A stretch of DNA of 64,000 bases from Absidia repens (GCA_002105175.1 MCGE01000010.1:1550001-1614000), one strand, 5' to 3'. Positions 8,819 through 19,974 are shown, counted from the stretch's first letter. The notes: generated by a model not told the origin, from the letters alone. A program made the numbers and translations.

Positions 8819-11500
8819 TTAATCGGTATCCACACGTAGCAATTCTGAGAGCGCATCAGCAGGGTTTTCTTTACCAGGCTTGTAAACGATCTTGTAATCA
8901 TATTCCATCAGGGAGGCTGCCCACCTTTGCAGCTTGGGAGCGGAGGTAGTGGACGGTTGAAAATAAAAACCAAGGCGCATGATCCGTGCGTAACTCGAAG
9001 GGTCTTCCAGCAAGATAATGTCTATAATGGTCCACTCCCCAAACGATAGCAAGAGCCTCTAAATGGGTAGCAGAGTACCTCAGTTCTGGACCTGAGACAG
9101 ATCGGCTAGCATAAGAGATGATGGTTTCCAACTTGGGGTTATCAGGAGGGTGTTGGGACAAAATCGCACCTAATCCACGACCCGAAGCATCAGTGGTAAG
9201 GACCTGCACTTGATTACGATCAGGATACGCCAAGAGGGGTGGAGATACCAAACGTTTCTTGAGAATGCGGACAGCTTCCTTGCAACTTTTATCAAACGAA
9301 AAGGGACGTTCTTCTTCAATAAATTGTTTAGAGGAGAGACCAACGAAGCAAAGTCACGGACAAAACGCCTATAGTAGCCAGCGATCCCAAGAAAAGATCG
9401 AACTTCAGATTCATTGCCAGGATCACGCATTTCCAACAGTTTTTCTACATTTCGTTTGCAAGGAGACAAGCCATTACCATGAACCACATGCCCTAGGTAT
9501 TCAACCGAAGAACGACGAAGAAACACTTTGATCGTTTGAGACGAAGATTTCCTTTTTCACAAGCAGCAAAAACCAAAGCCAAATGTCGAGCATGTTCTTC
9601 CATATCAGCAGAGAAAACGATAATATCATCAATAAAGACGTAGACAAAATCACCAATATAACCTTGAAGTAACGAAGTCATAGTCCTTTGGAAAGTTGAA
9701 GGAGCACAAGTAAGACCAAAGGGCATAGTTGTAAATTCGTAAGTACCCCTTTTTGTGACAAAACCAGTCTTCTGAATTGAAGCTTCTTCCATAGGTATCT
9801 GCCAAAATCCACTAGCAGCATCCAAGGTAGAGAAGATTCTTGCGCCACCAAATGAATCCAAGAGGTCATCAATATGTGGAAGAGGGAAGGCATCCTTTAT
9901 CGTGATATCATTAAGCTTGCGGTAGTCAATTACCATACGAAGGCCACCATCCCGTTTTTTAACGAAAAAGACCGGGCTTGTCCACAAACCTTTTGAAGGA
10001 CGAATCAAACCGAGTTCCAATAAGGTATCAATTTCTTGTTCCAAATGCTTCTCTTCTTCCCATGTTAATCGGAAGGGCTTCGATCGGATGGGAGGGATCC
10101 CCGGCTGCAGAGTAATAGAGTGAGAGGCATCCTGCACCCGACCTAGACCAGAAACTTCCACAAAGCAGTGCTCATGGTTGTTAATAAGAGATTTTAGTTC
10201 ATTTGGTAAATCATTCATTGATTGGTCGTTCTTTTCTTTTTTTAACACCACCTCGTCGTAGCCTTCCAGATCTTGATTTTCACGAACGTTCACCGAGAAA
10301 ACACCATTAGACACCGTAAATTCAGCACTGACACCATGAGGATTTTCACCATATAATTCGACTGACTGTGTTCCATTATTGGTAGGAATGACGAGCATTC
10401 GTTCCTTTAGATCTTGTTTTATACCATATGTCGTGAACCATGTCATACCCAAAAGACAGAGATTTCGCTGAGCGTCAGACTTAATACACATGTGTTCCGG
10501 CCTTAATTTCCCAGCCACACGAATTGGCACATTGACGGTAATGGGACAAGAGTGTCGAGTCTTATTGTCGAAAGAAGTCAAGGTAAGGGAGTCGCCATTC
10601 GGTACCAGACCAAGGTCATTAGCCAAATCGCTGCCAATTACGGACACCACTGGCCCCAGAATCAAAGATAGCGTTCACAACGGTAGATCCAATCACCACA
10701 GGAGCATTGAACGGCTTGCTATTCCTCATAAGGTCAAAACTATAAGGATAAGCGATTTCAGAATCGTCGCTAAAGCCGCCATCACTAATACCATCGTCTT
10801 GCTCATCATCAGAAAAGGCCCATGAGTCCACCGAAGAGTTCCCATCATCTTGATTATCAGAAGCATCATTAAAAGTGGTGTCGCCTTGAGTTGCACCAGT
10901 ACGACTTACAGACAGAGGATTTTCCGTAACACCAGAAAAGTTTACGCCTTCGTCCACGCCTTGTATACATGTACCACCAATCGCCCTTGGCACCGTATTC
11001 ACCACCCTTGCAGTAGGAGAGCGTCCATGAAGGTAACGGAGTCCATCCCTGAGGTCCTTGTAAGCGTTCTTATCCATATGTACCCAATCGGCCATGGTTA
11101 ATGGAGATGGTATGGTCTTGAGGTGATCCCAAATACTATGAGTTGGCAGTTTAATAGGTAGTTTTCTAGGAGGTTCCCGTTTTTTTTTTTTTATTTTTAT
11201 TGACGAAGGAGGGTCCTCCGCCATTACCGGATTGTTATTGATGTTCCTTTTGATAGAACGACCCTGGGCAGCTTCCACATTGACAATATCGCTTCCAGTT
11301 CGCTTTTGAGCGGCAAAGACATCAACCAAAGCACCATCCGAATCAACATCCGAAGCAACATCCGAAGCACCATCCATGGTTGTCACCACATTTACTAGAG
11401 GGGATTTGTTCTTGTTTTGGGCACCAGCACCCTCACTTACTGGCGCCCTAGGCCTTTTCCCGATGACCCTTGACTGTCGACCTTGGGAGGAATGGGACAT
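8819..11500 (-). pseudogene. pol: RT-B Pol part 1: protease-RT-RNase H, frameshifted
   Basis: The same domain order as in RT-A is read in pieces. An N-terminal acidic region and protease start FDSGAS end about 10660, where an extra base disrupts the frame. RT continues (LRMVIDYRKLND, MPFGLTCAPSTFQ, FIDDIIVFS) to about 9510. A missing base leads to SVEYLGHVVHGNG; another near 9310 precedes RNase H (TTDASGRGLG). A fourth near 8970 precedes the PADALSELL end. Each break is one base, two beside short homopolymers. With LTRs almost identical, either the lesions are very recent, or the copy was mobilised in trans, or they are assembly errors. Confidence 0.88.
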
Positions 11501-12243
11501 TGTTTACTTGAATGGTTTGGGTCTCCACAATTGTAACAAGCAAAAGGGACTTTAGACTTGGGTTTTGACTGCGAGCTTGTTTCCTTGGTGACCTTGAGAC
11601 TGGCAACTTGATCAGAAAGTTCCTTAACTTTAGCCAACAATTCATCATAGGATCGGTCTTGCGAAGAAGTATTATTCACCATTGAGTAGTAACTAGATCC
11701 CACCGTGGATCCATCATTGATACCATAGCGTCGATTTACCTTGTCTATATTAATGGCACGTTGAGTGACATCGTCAAAAGATTCCATCACACCTTCTTTT
11801 TCCACTGCATGCGCAATATCAGGGTTGATGGCCATCAGAAAGGTTCGGATCATAAGGGAAGGGTTCGTCATATTTACGAGTGTGAAAAGGTACCTTAACT
11901 TGCTGGCTACCTCCTTGATTGTCACGTTCGGGCCTTGCTTCACGCCTTGAATTTCTTCCCAGTATGTCATATCATCTTTAAGTCCACAGAATTTGGCCTT
12001 GAATAGTACCTTAAAGCAGTCCCATGTTTTTACGGTAGTTTCATGAGTGGACCACCAAGTTTCCGCTGCGTCTCTAAAGTGAGAGCCCACCACCAACAAG
12101 GCCTCGTCGTCCGGGAGTTTAGCGCCACGACGAATCCTATCCATAGTTCTCAGCCAGGACTCAGGATTCTCCTTGGCAGAACCAGTGCCGTAAAAGTTGG
12201 TTGGTTCGCCTAGGAAGCGAATCGTCGAATGAGAAGAAGACAT
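11437..12243 (-). CDS. gag: RT-B Gag
   Basis: About 268 residues from the ATG at 12243 (MSSSHSTIRFLGEPTNFYG). The frame is open upstream into the primer-binding site but without an ATG. It contains the capsid-type AETWWSTHETTVKTWDCF segment and a zinc knuckle CYNCGDPNHSSKQC. It overlaps the pol frame by 64 nt; pol is in the -1 frame. Confidence 0.92.
   Translation of the reverse strand: MSSSHSTIRFLGEPTNFYGTGSAKENPESWLRTMDRIRRGAKLPDDEALLVVGSHFRDAAETWWSTHETTVKTWDCFKVLFKAKFCGLKDDMTYWEEIQGVKQGPNVTIKEVASKLRYLFTLVNMTNPSLMIRTFLMAINPDIAHAVEKEGVMESFDDVTQRAINIDKVNRRYGINDGSTVGSSYYSMVNNTSSQDRSYDELLAKVKELSDQVASLKVTKETSSQSKPKSKVPFACYNCGDPNHSSKQCPIPPKVDSQGSSGKGLGRQ
11455..11461 (-). promoter_or_regulatory. 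-1 frameshift heptamer of RT-B
   Basis: On the minus strand GGGAAAA, in gag phase TCG GGA AAA, a few codons before the gag stop. It is identical in sequence, phase and position to those of RT-A and RT-D. Confidence 0.7.
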
Positions 12244-12295
12244 ATCAGATGAAGAAGAAATAATAATAGGCACCCCTGGTAGTCTCACCAGAAAA

Positions 12296-12633
12296 TGACA
12301 GTAAAATAATTTGTAAAATGGGGTAAAAAGATTTTTAGAGAGAAGAAAGGTTAATTTTTATTGAATTGTCACTTGTGTTGCATATATTCTAATTCTAAAT
12401 AAATAAGTAACACTAGTAAAAATAAATAAGTGAAGGCTAAATTTGTGTAATGAGAGGCGTTGACTATGGAGAAGTGGTAAAATAAAAAAAAAAGGGGAAA
12501 ATAAAATGAGAAGCGCAGTGGAGTTTCAAACAGAGAAGAGTTCGGAGAGAAAAATGATTGGTGGAGAGGTCGTCGTCTAAGTCACATGTATTGGGGGACC
12601 AAGCAGCCAGAAGTATAAGAATCCAATCTCTCA
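12296..12633 (-). repeat. RT-B 5' LTR
   Basis: 338 bp, the partner of 6696-7032. The primer-binding site TGGTGAGACTACCAGGGG follows on the minus strand (12290 down to 12273) after a short spacer. ttca 12634-12637 follows on the plus strand. Confidence 0.94.
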
Positions 12634-12642
12634 TTCATAGAA

Positions 12643-12716
12643 GCTCGCTTAGCTCAGTTGGTTAGAGCGTGGTGCTAATAACGCCAAGGCCACAGGTTCG
12701 ACCCCTGTAGTGAGCA
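12643..12716 (+). tRNA. tRNA-Ile (anticodon AAU)
   Basis: A 74-nt cloverleaf without intron. The acceptor GCTCGCT/AGTGAGC pairs at all seven positions (one G-U), with discriminator A. The A box (TAGCTCAGTTGG) and B box (GGTTCGACCCC) are intact. Anticodon stem TGGTG/CGCCA encloses loop CTAATAA with anticodon AAT at 12677-12679. Six T's at 12719-12724 form the Pol III terminator. The 5' side carries the RT-A/RT-B train. The 3' terminal 18 nt with CCA added are exactly complementary to the primer-binding site of RT-F. Confidence 0.96.
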
Positions 12717-12718
12717 TC

Positions 12719-12724
12719 TTTTTT
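12719..12724 (+). terminator. Pol III terminator of tRNA-Ile
   Basis: Six consecutive T's directly downstream of the tRNA 3' end. Confidence 0.8.
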
Positions 12725-13470
12725 GCTCTTTTACAACAATTTTTATTGTTAGGTCGTGTGTTGTGGCTGTTTTTAAGTTTTGTTATAAGTTGTTACGGCC
12801 AATTTGGGTGTTACGGGTATTTTTGAGTTAATAAAATAAAGTGATGTACCAAATATGTATGGTTTGTTAAGCTTGAATACTCAGTAACGGTGTGAAGTTA
12901 ACCTTTTAGTTAAGTTCAAGTAGTATTTTACACCAAATAGATAGTGTATAAGTGTTTGCTTGTTCTTGCTTGAACGGGTTTGTAGTGAGGACCAAAATAT
13001 ATTTTTCCCCTGAATCGGAATTTGAAATGTCCTTTTTTGTTTACTTGACTTGTAGTCTTGAAAATAGAGAGTACCAAATATCCAAATAAGTTATTTGATA
13101 TAAGTAGAAAGTACCAGATATGTTATTGGTAGTAAGTAGTGAGCACCAGAACCTTTGTAGATAAAGTCCAACTTGAAATAAAATAAGTTTTTAAAAGAAA
13201 ACTTGATAAAATAAAATAAAGTAAAAAGTATTGACCTTAGCTGGTTCAATAAAAATAAAAAAAGAGTATAGCTGACTCTGAAAATAAAATAAATAAAGAT
13301 TTCTATAGCAAAATAGAAATGACTTGATAACTTGATGTTTTTATAAAAAAACTTTAGATTGACTTTTTATTTTTATTGAGAAAAAGAATAAACTGAAAAA
13401 ACTAAAGAATAATAATTTGTAACAAAAAGTTCGCCCTTTTATACTGTTTTGAAATGAGCGGAGTAGAATT
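12725..13470 (-). repeat. LTR-like unit, left copy 1 (B type)
   Basis: Reading minus-strand, this AT-rich unit matches the right-hand units at about 19100-19710 and 21500-22110. It includes the attttattgaaccag..ggtcaatac motif and ends in tgtaacacc/acacacgacctaacaa near the tRNA-Ile 3' end. It contains GTAGTGAGCACCA at 13136-13148, which on the minus strand is TGGTGCTCACTAC, the complement of the tRNA-Ile 3' end including CCA. No ORF is supported. Confidence 0.7.
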
Positions 13471-13689
13471 GGTCGTCGACGAGATTTACAGTGGAGAAGT
13501 AAAATGATAGGTGGAGGAGAGCGGAGAAGAAGAAGTCGACGACGAGTTGACGATGGCGTAACTGCGGCATTAAAGGTAGAAGTTGACGATGATGGCGTAA
13601 CTGCGGCATGTTCACTTACTCGTTGTTAGCCCACGTCGTCATCTCACCCTATCAATTAATTTAGCCAAGTCTAGACCGATCATTGACAT

Positions 13690-14347
13690 GGGTAAGAAGC
13701 TTGTAACAGAGTAGTGTTTTTGTAGGTTTTTATATTTTTTTGGGTTGGATAGGATGTCTTGAGTTATCCTTTAATATAGCTTTTGCTTGTTTAGAGCTTG
13801 AAAATGAATTTGTTCCTCGGGCGGAAGTTGAAGTATCTTGTTCCTGAATCGGACAAAATTAGATTTGAGAGTAGTGAGCACCAGAACTTTTGTAGATAAA
13901 GTCCAACTGTAGAGAAAGTTTATAAAAAAATAAACTTGGAAGTGTAAAATAAAATAAAAATAAAAAGTATTGACCTTTGTTGGTTCAATAAAAATAAGTG
14001 TATAACACACAGTAAAAAAGATAAAAAAGGACTTGTAGTCAAAAATAAAAGGAGGTTTTCAGTGTTCACCATACTCTCCCCTCTCTTACATCTTCCTTAT
14101 TTTTTCTACTTTTCATATCCTTTAACTGGACACCTCTCACCACGACGTGTTTCCAGGTCTTTATTTTAATAAATGACACTTTACAAAAAAAAAAAAAAAA
14201 AAAGGAGGTTTCTATGATCCAATAGAAACGGTAGATGACTTGGTGGTGTAAAAACCTTTGTACTAAGTTTTATTTGTTGATTGAGAAAACTTGATAAAAA
14301 AACTAAAGATTTTGAAATTGTTGAAGAAAAAGGTGGGGTATTTATAC
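13690..14347 (-). repeat. LTR-like unit, left copy 2 (A type)
   Basis: On the minus strand it reads TAGTATAAATACCCCACC (TATA-like) at its start, then gtgtgttatacac..tttattgaaccaac, then TGGTGCTCACTAC (complement at 13871-13883), then a tail ending CTCTGTTACAAGCTTC. It matches the A units at about 18340, 19975 and 20680 on the plus strand. The hAT transposon begins exactly at its TATA-like edge (14348). Between this unit and copy 1 (13471-13690) there is no supported gene. Confidence 0.7.
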
Positions 14348-17300
14348 TAGGGCTCTTAACAATACCTAAATGAGGAGTATTGGTATTGATCAATACCTCT
14401 TAGCGGGATTAGCAATACCAACCCAATACCTTAGCGGGACGGTACCACTAATAGATATTAGCATTGAGCAATACATGTTACTATGACAAACAATAAAAAA
14501 AAAAAGCGGCGTTAACTGTGACAAACAATAAAAAAAAACGACGTTATTGATATGCTGTATAAATAATAATGTCTAATTTATTTCGAGTAAAAAAATAACA
14601 ATCTAAAATCTAAAGTAAGAGGAGGTTGGTTCAAGTAAGCTACGTGCAGGAGGAATAACAAAGCTATGTGAACGAATTTTCATCATCACATAAGGAATCC
14701 AATGTTCTTTTCAGCCGATACTTTTCCATCATACAATATCTAATCGTGTCTGGCTTTAGAGAACGGCGAAGAGGAGGGATGGTGTGTTTGGCGCTTGAGA
14801 AAACTCGTTCGACTGGGACGCTTGTACCTAAAAAAAAAGTTAGTTTTTGTTTGGTATTTTAATTTCTTCTTTGACTTTTTACCTGGCACCGCAAGATAGT
14901 CTCGAGCCATCACGACAAAACTGGGAAGAGATCTTGATTAATCCTCCACCAACCTAAAACATCCCGTGAGACTGTGCTGAGTTCCATAGATCTACGATGG
15001 TAAAGGTCGATTTCATCAACACGCTCTTCTGTTCTTCTTGCTGTAATTCGTCGTCCGTATGCATGTTGTAATACTCGTGGTATTTTTTCTAGATTTACAG
15101 TGGGTAGTTCATCAACTTCGTTTTGCCGTTGTCCATACTGTTGTGAATACATTCGATAATGGTTGTCTAGTTGCTGTTTACATGACTGTATAAATTCCAT
15201 TTCCCAATTATTCCGATCTGTGTAATCAATATTCAGTCCTGGATCAAGCGCTAAAAAAAAAAAAAAAAAAATTAAAAAAAAAAAAACTAATGTTAGTCGA
15301 TTTTTTTTATACTTACAAAAAGCCACCATGGAGATAGGAGAATCATCTGTTTTCACATAGTACTGCTGTAATTTGTTAAAGCATACTTCTGCTGCCGTCT
15401 TCAGAGGTGAGTCATCATTGCCTTGATCTTCGATAAATTGATCCAATGCATCCATCAAAAAATTGTATGCAGGGATAACAATATTGATTGTAGGATAATC
15501 TTGCCCAGATATAAATTTTGTTGCTTCGTCAAATTCCTAAATAAAGTCATTTAGCACCATGTTAATTATAAGTAATTCTATGTAACTGTACCTCTAATAA
15601 AGTTCGCATTCGGCCCAAGTACGTCCATTCATCATCAGATAACAGGTACGGTTGGAGGTCGTTGTCAGTTGATATGAGCATTGTAAGAGGTGTACGTAAT
15701 TCTAAAGCTTTGTCAATCATATGATAGGTTGAATTCCACCGAGTTGCAACGTCCAACACAGGTTTGATTTGTTTGACACCACGGCATTCACCACGCAATC
15801 TAGTGAAACGGTTCATTTTTTGAGTTGACATCCTGATCGATTTGATGCACTTTCGAAGCTAAAATAAAAGAAAACGATTAGTGTCGATTACGATAAAATA
15901 ACGCCGTAAAATTAACTTGCGTTCTTCAAGCAAGTTGGGCTGTTTTCATTTTCCATAGCATCAGCGATCGGTGCGCAACATAAGGTCGATAGAGCTGATT
16001 GAATTGCCAAGTTCATAATATGCGCCAGGCATCGCACATGATGTTTCTTGTGATCAAAATCAATATCTTCCAATCTCCATCTTTTTTCGAGTTCTTTCAT
16101 CATGGTTATATTGTTGGATGCATTGTCTGTCACCACTGCAAGAATCTATAAAAAAATAGTTAATAAAGTTGATATCCAAAGCCACTGTTCCAACGATGGT
16201 TTACCTTGTTTTTAATGCCGAGTTCAGTCAATGAATTATCTAAATGTGCTGAGAGATGTTCGCCCGAATGTTTATTTTCAACATGTATAAAATCCAGAAG
16301 AGTGTTATTTAGCTTGAATTGATTGTCCACATAGTGCCCAGTTACACCCATAAATGAAAGATTGTTAGGAGACGTCCACATATCCAAAGTGATTGATATT
16401 TTCGAGTCCACCAACTAAAGGAAGAAAGGATAGAAGGTAAGACAGCTATGTAAAATAAAATAAAATAAAAAACTTACATGAAGCTGCGATATCAAATTCG
16501 ACCGATTGTTGTTGTAATTGTTGATAATTTGTGATCGTATCGTGACAGCTGTTGGGACAGCTACCGACGGATTCAGGTACGATAAAAGCGATTTGAAAAA
16601 AGGTGATTGAACAACAGTAAACGGCTGGTCGTCGCTTACCAACCATTCTGCCAAAAGTACGTTGAATTTGTCACTATCGAAAGCAAATTGCCTATATCAC
16701 AATCAAATTTTAGTTAACTGATATATGCCTTTTTTTCTTCTTCTTTTGTACTTACCTTTGGAAGATTTCATCAATAGTGGGTTGTGCTTTGTCTTCTACA
16801 TCCTTGATCGTTCTGTAAATTTCGTAATGCTTTGCCTTGAGGTGCTTCCATTGACCAGAGGTGGATTTGTTCGTGCATTTGACAGTAAATAATCTGAAAA
16901 TCAATGGTTAACAAAAACCCGTAACATTCTATCTGATATGTCTATTACCTGTTATTTTCCATACACAACATGCAACTGGCAGTATTTCCATCTTCGTATA
17001 ACGCAAAATACGTCCATACCGGACTACTTCGTTGTCGTTTTCTTGGAGATTGAGTTGGCAATTGAACTGACGATGGAGTTGAGGATTGAGTTGAAGATTG
17101 AGTTACTGGTTGACTAAATGAAGTCATTACTTGAGAAACAGATCGAGCTGGTTGAGCTGTCATTTGACTTGGTGAATGAAGTGAGAATGGAAATGGAGAT
17201 TCAGTTGTCAGTTGAGTTACTGATTGATGTCCTGATTGAGATCCTGATGGTGAAGTAATGGGCTCCATGTTAAAATCTAGACCACCATGATCTAGGTCTT

Positions 17301-17656
17301 CTTGCGATAATATAGGGGTAAAAGAGCTAAATGCAGCAGGATACATAACAAAAATAAGTTAAAAGTAATAAAAAGAAAGCAAAAAAAAAAAAAAAAAAAA
17401 AAAAAACTTTTTTATTTTTATATTGTTAATAACTTCAAATGCCGCCTGCCAAATCTATCAAAGCTAAAACTTTATCGGCATATTCGAAACAATACCGCTA
17501 GTAAAATTGGTATTGATCAATACCTCTTAGCGGGATTAGCAATACCAATACCTTAGCGGGACGGTACTACTTATCAGTATTGGTATTGATCAATACCTTT
17601 TAGCGGGATTAGCAATACCAATACCTTAGCGGGACGGTACCAAATTAAGAGCCCTA
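14348..17656 (-). mobile_element. hAT DNA transposon
   Basis: Terminal inverted repeats TAGGGCTCTTAA (14348-14359) and TTAAGAGCCCTA (17645-17656) bound a multi-exon hAT transposase on the minus strand. Subterminal copies of tattgatcaatacc and tagcgggattagcaatacc occur at both ends (about 14366-14450 and 17508-17640). Flanking 8-mers (14340-14347 and 17657-17664) do not match. The left flank is an A-type unit edge and the right flank leads into an unknown ORF, so the site has probably been rearranged since insertion. A shortened relative with a clear 8-bp duplication lies at 40044-40900. Confidence 0.88.
14664..17346 (-). pseudogene. hAT transposase (BED finger, hATC), one frameshift
   Basis: Start ATG at 17346. 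The first exon encodes a Ser/Thr/Gln-rich leader and the first half of a BED finger (CMLC); the next supplies HLKAKH. Later exons carry typical hAT blocks: LDMWTSPNNLSFMGVTGHYV, VVTDNASNNITMM, HHVRCLAHIMNLA and VLDVATRWNSTYHM. The last part gives LGWWRINQDLFPVLS and, after a short intron with a T-rich acceptor, the hATC dimerisation segment (RDYLAVPG, GTSVPVERVFSSAKHTIPP, LRRSLKPDTIRYCMM). Between PVLS and RDYLAVPG one base is missing near 14905, giving a TGA. The other exons read cleanly, so inactivation is recent or the base was lost in assembly. Confidence 0.85.
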
Positions 17657-17669
17657 ACAACAACAAAAC

Positions 17670-18178
17670 ATGGCTGCGTACCCCTCTCCTCCTCCTTCCC
17701 CTAGTGTGGAAATGGGTGAAGATCGCGTCAACTTCAGCCACGCAACTATGAATGACGGGTGGCCGATGACTGATCTGGAGGTAATGGCTCATACCAACCT
17801 TATCACTATCAACGCACTGAAAAAATACGAAGAAGCCTTATATCAAGAGAGGAGCGCACGCTGGAAACGAACATCCTTGTTGACCCACGAATTGGCGCCA
17901 AGCATTATCAAATTAGCTCACCTTATCTACGCCCCACCACCAGTTGATTACACCGAACGAATAAGACAGCTACTACGAAGCATGTTACATGAACAAGGCA
18001 TGATGGATTCGTACCGAGTAATATGGCGAGATGTCACCCAGCGAGATGACTGGATTGATAACGACGCTGGAGGTCCAGCTTATCCAGGGCCCCAAGATGT
18101 TGAACAAGAAACGAATCATGATTTTTTAATGCCATCTTCGGTATTACTGCTGCTCTCGGTTGGGCGACAAGCGATTGA
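17670..18178 (+). pseudogene. Unknown 170-codon gene with a WA-x-S-D C terminus, one-base frameshift
   Basis: No family recognised. The ORF starts MAAYPSPPPSPSVEMGED 14 nt after the hAT terminus and is mostly helical and charged, with no signal peptide or membrane segment in the part before the frameshift. The T run at 18122-18127 has six T's. With one more base the frame would continue into FNAIFGITAALGWATSD and stop at 18176-18178. That ending matches the C termini of the short ORFs after the repeat units at about 18890, 19710, 20470 and 21200. The uninterrupted frame instead runs into a hydrophobic low-complexity tail to 18305. It may be a retroelement accessory gene, a captured host gene or a decayed gene family. 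Confidence 0.5.
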
Positions 18179-18339
18179 AGTGCATAAACATTTTTTTCTT
18201 TTCTTATTTTTATTATTTTTATTTTTAATGGTTCGTTCGTATGTTTTAACCTTCTTTCTCGTCACATTGCTACCGCTGTCATTTTTAAACTCAAGTCCTT
18301 TATAAACACCGTTCCCGCCCCCTACATATAATTATCCCT

Positions 18340-18850
18340 TAATATTTTTAGTATAAATACCCCACCATTTTTTGCAGTAATTTCTTTTTCTTTTAGTTAT
18401 TTATTATTACATATTTATCTCAACCTTTTTTTTATAAAATTCAGTACAAAGGTTTTTAACCACCAAATCACTGTCTTATTTTTATTTTGTTTCTATCGTC
18501 TATATAGAAACTTTCTTTTATTTTTTCTGTGTGTTATACACTTATTTTTATTGAACCAACAAAGGTCAATACTTTTTCTTTTTATTTTATTTTTCTTTAT
18601 AAGTTTATTTTTTATAAACTTTCTCTACAGTTGGACTTTATCTTCAAAAGTTCTGGTGCTCACTACTATCAATTCTAATTTTGGTCCGAATCAGGAACAA
18701 GATATTTCAAATTCCGCCTAAGGAACAAATTTATTTTCAAAAGCTTTAAACAACCAAAGCTACACTAAAGGATAACTCAAGACATCCTAATTCACTCTGT
18801 TACAAGCTTTATAATCATTTTAGCCGTAACATATATACTATTCACTTACA
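18340..18850 (+). repeat. LTR-like unit, right copy 1 (A type)
   Basis: Begins with TAGTATAAATACCCCACC, continues with gtgtgttatacacttatttttattgaaccaac and ggtcaatac, then TGGTGCTCACTAC (18654-18666, complementary to the tRNA-Ile 3' end with CCA). It ends about CTCTGTTACAAGC and TTTTAGCCGTAACA. Confidence 0.7.
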
Positions 18851-18887
18851 GAAAAACTTATAAAAACAACAAAAAACACAATCCAGT

Positions 18888-18987
18888 TGGACTGTTGGGT
18901 CTGCCATAGAAGACACCGCCGGAGCAATTGCTGCGGACATTTTTGGTTTTAACCAATTGATGGACTGGGCAATGGATCAAAATTAGT
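18888..18987 (+). pseudogene. Short ORF remnant with IFxxxxLMDWAMD end
   Basis: The open frame without ATG ends in ADIFGFNQLMDWAMDQN and a TAG. It corresponds to the C terminus of the 17670 ORF family (IFxxxxxLxWAxxD). Only the C-terminal 40 or so codons are present, directly downstream of A unit copy 1. Confidence 0.4.
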
Positions 18988-19099
18988 TTAAATAATATAC
19001 AAAAAAAAAATAGAAAGTATATAAACATCTCAAAAAAAATAGAAACTCCACCAATAGACAAAAAATATATAAACATTTCACTTCTATAAGATATCAAAT

Positions 19100-19710
19100 T
19101 TTTAGTATAAATAGCCAACTTTTTATTATTACCCTTTTCTTTCTCCTTAGTTTTATACTTTACTCATTTATCAAATAAAAGTCAGTACAAAGGTTTTTTT
19201 TATAACCACCAAGTTATCAAGTTATCAAGTTATTTCTATTTTGCTATAGAAATCTTTATTTATTTTATTTCAGAGTCAGTTATACTCTTTTTTTTATTTT
19301 TATTGAACCAGCTAAGGTCAATACTTCTACTTTATTTTATTTTATCAAGTTTTACTTTTTAAAACTTCTTTTATTTCAAGTTGGACTTTATCTACAAAGG
19401 TTCTGGTGCTCACTACTTACTATCCAAACTCATATCTGGAACTCACTACTCATATTCAAATACACATTTGGTGTGGTACATATCTAGTGCTCTCTCTATA
19501 AACAAAAGTCAATTCAGGGACCACAGGAAATAAAATTTCAAATTCCGTCCAGAGAAAAAATAAATCGCTCTTGACTCCCACTAGGAAGAAAAATTAATTA
19601 TTACAAGACACATTTGGTGCAAGATACTACTCTATCTATACCAAACTATACAAATAACATCAAAAACATCAAGTCTACCATAACATATTTGGTATTCACT
19701 TATAACAAAT
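19100..19710 (+). repeat. LTR-like unit, right copy 2 (B type)
   Basis: Homologous to 21500-22110 (same orientation) and to 12725-13470 (inverted). It contains cagagtcagttatactc, tttttattgaaccagctaag, TGGTGCTCACTAC at 19404-19416 and catatctagtgctctctctataaac. No gene. Confidence 0.7.
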
Positions 19711-19811
19711 GTCGAGGATCGGCCTGAGTCCGCTCCCAACAACAACATCAACAACATCAACATCAACAACAACATCATTAGCGACGCTCTTGGCTGGGCG
19801 ATGGATTAGTA
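19706..19811 (+). pseudogene. Short ORF remnant with LGWAMD end
   Basis: ATG TCG AGG ATC GGC opens a frame at 19709, but the family-like ending ISDALGWAMD-stop lies in another frame after an Asn/Ile-coding acaacatca repeat. So a frameshift separates start and end. It sits directly after B unit copy 2. Confidence 0.35.
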
Positions 19812-19974
19812 AAACCTATATTTATTTATTTTAATTTTATCCAACCCTGACAATTGTCTACAACAACCCCGCTCCCAAACTTTAACAATTGTCTACAACA
19901 ATCCCGCTCCCAAACCTTAACAATTGTCTACAACAACCCCGCTCCCAATTCCCATGCATATACCTTATCCCATA

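Larger units (their letters stand above)
6696..12633 (-). mobile_element. RT-B: Ty3/gypsy LTR retrotransposon with damaged pol
   Basis: Transcribed right to left. LTRs of 337 and 338 bp (6696-7032 and 12296-12633) differ by one A in a homopolymer, so the insertion is recent. ttca flanks it on both sides (6692-6695 and 12634-12637); the left one is shared with RT-A. Gag and integrase ORFs are intact, while protease-RT-RNase H carries at least four single-base frameshifts. The same A-rich spacer as in RT-A separates RNase H from integrase. Its right end lies 5 nt from tRNA-Ile. Confidence 0.94.
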
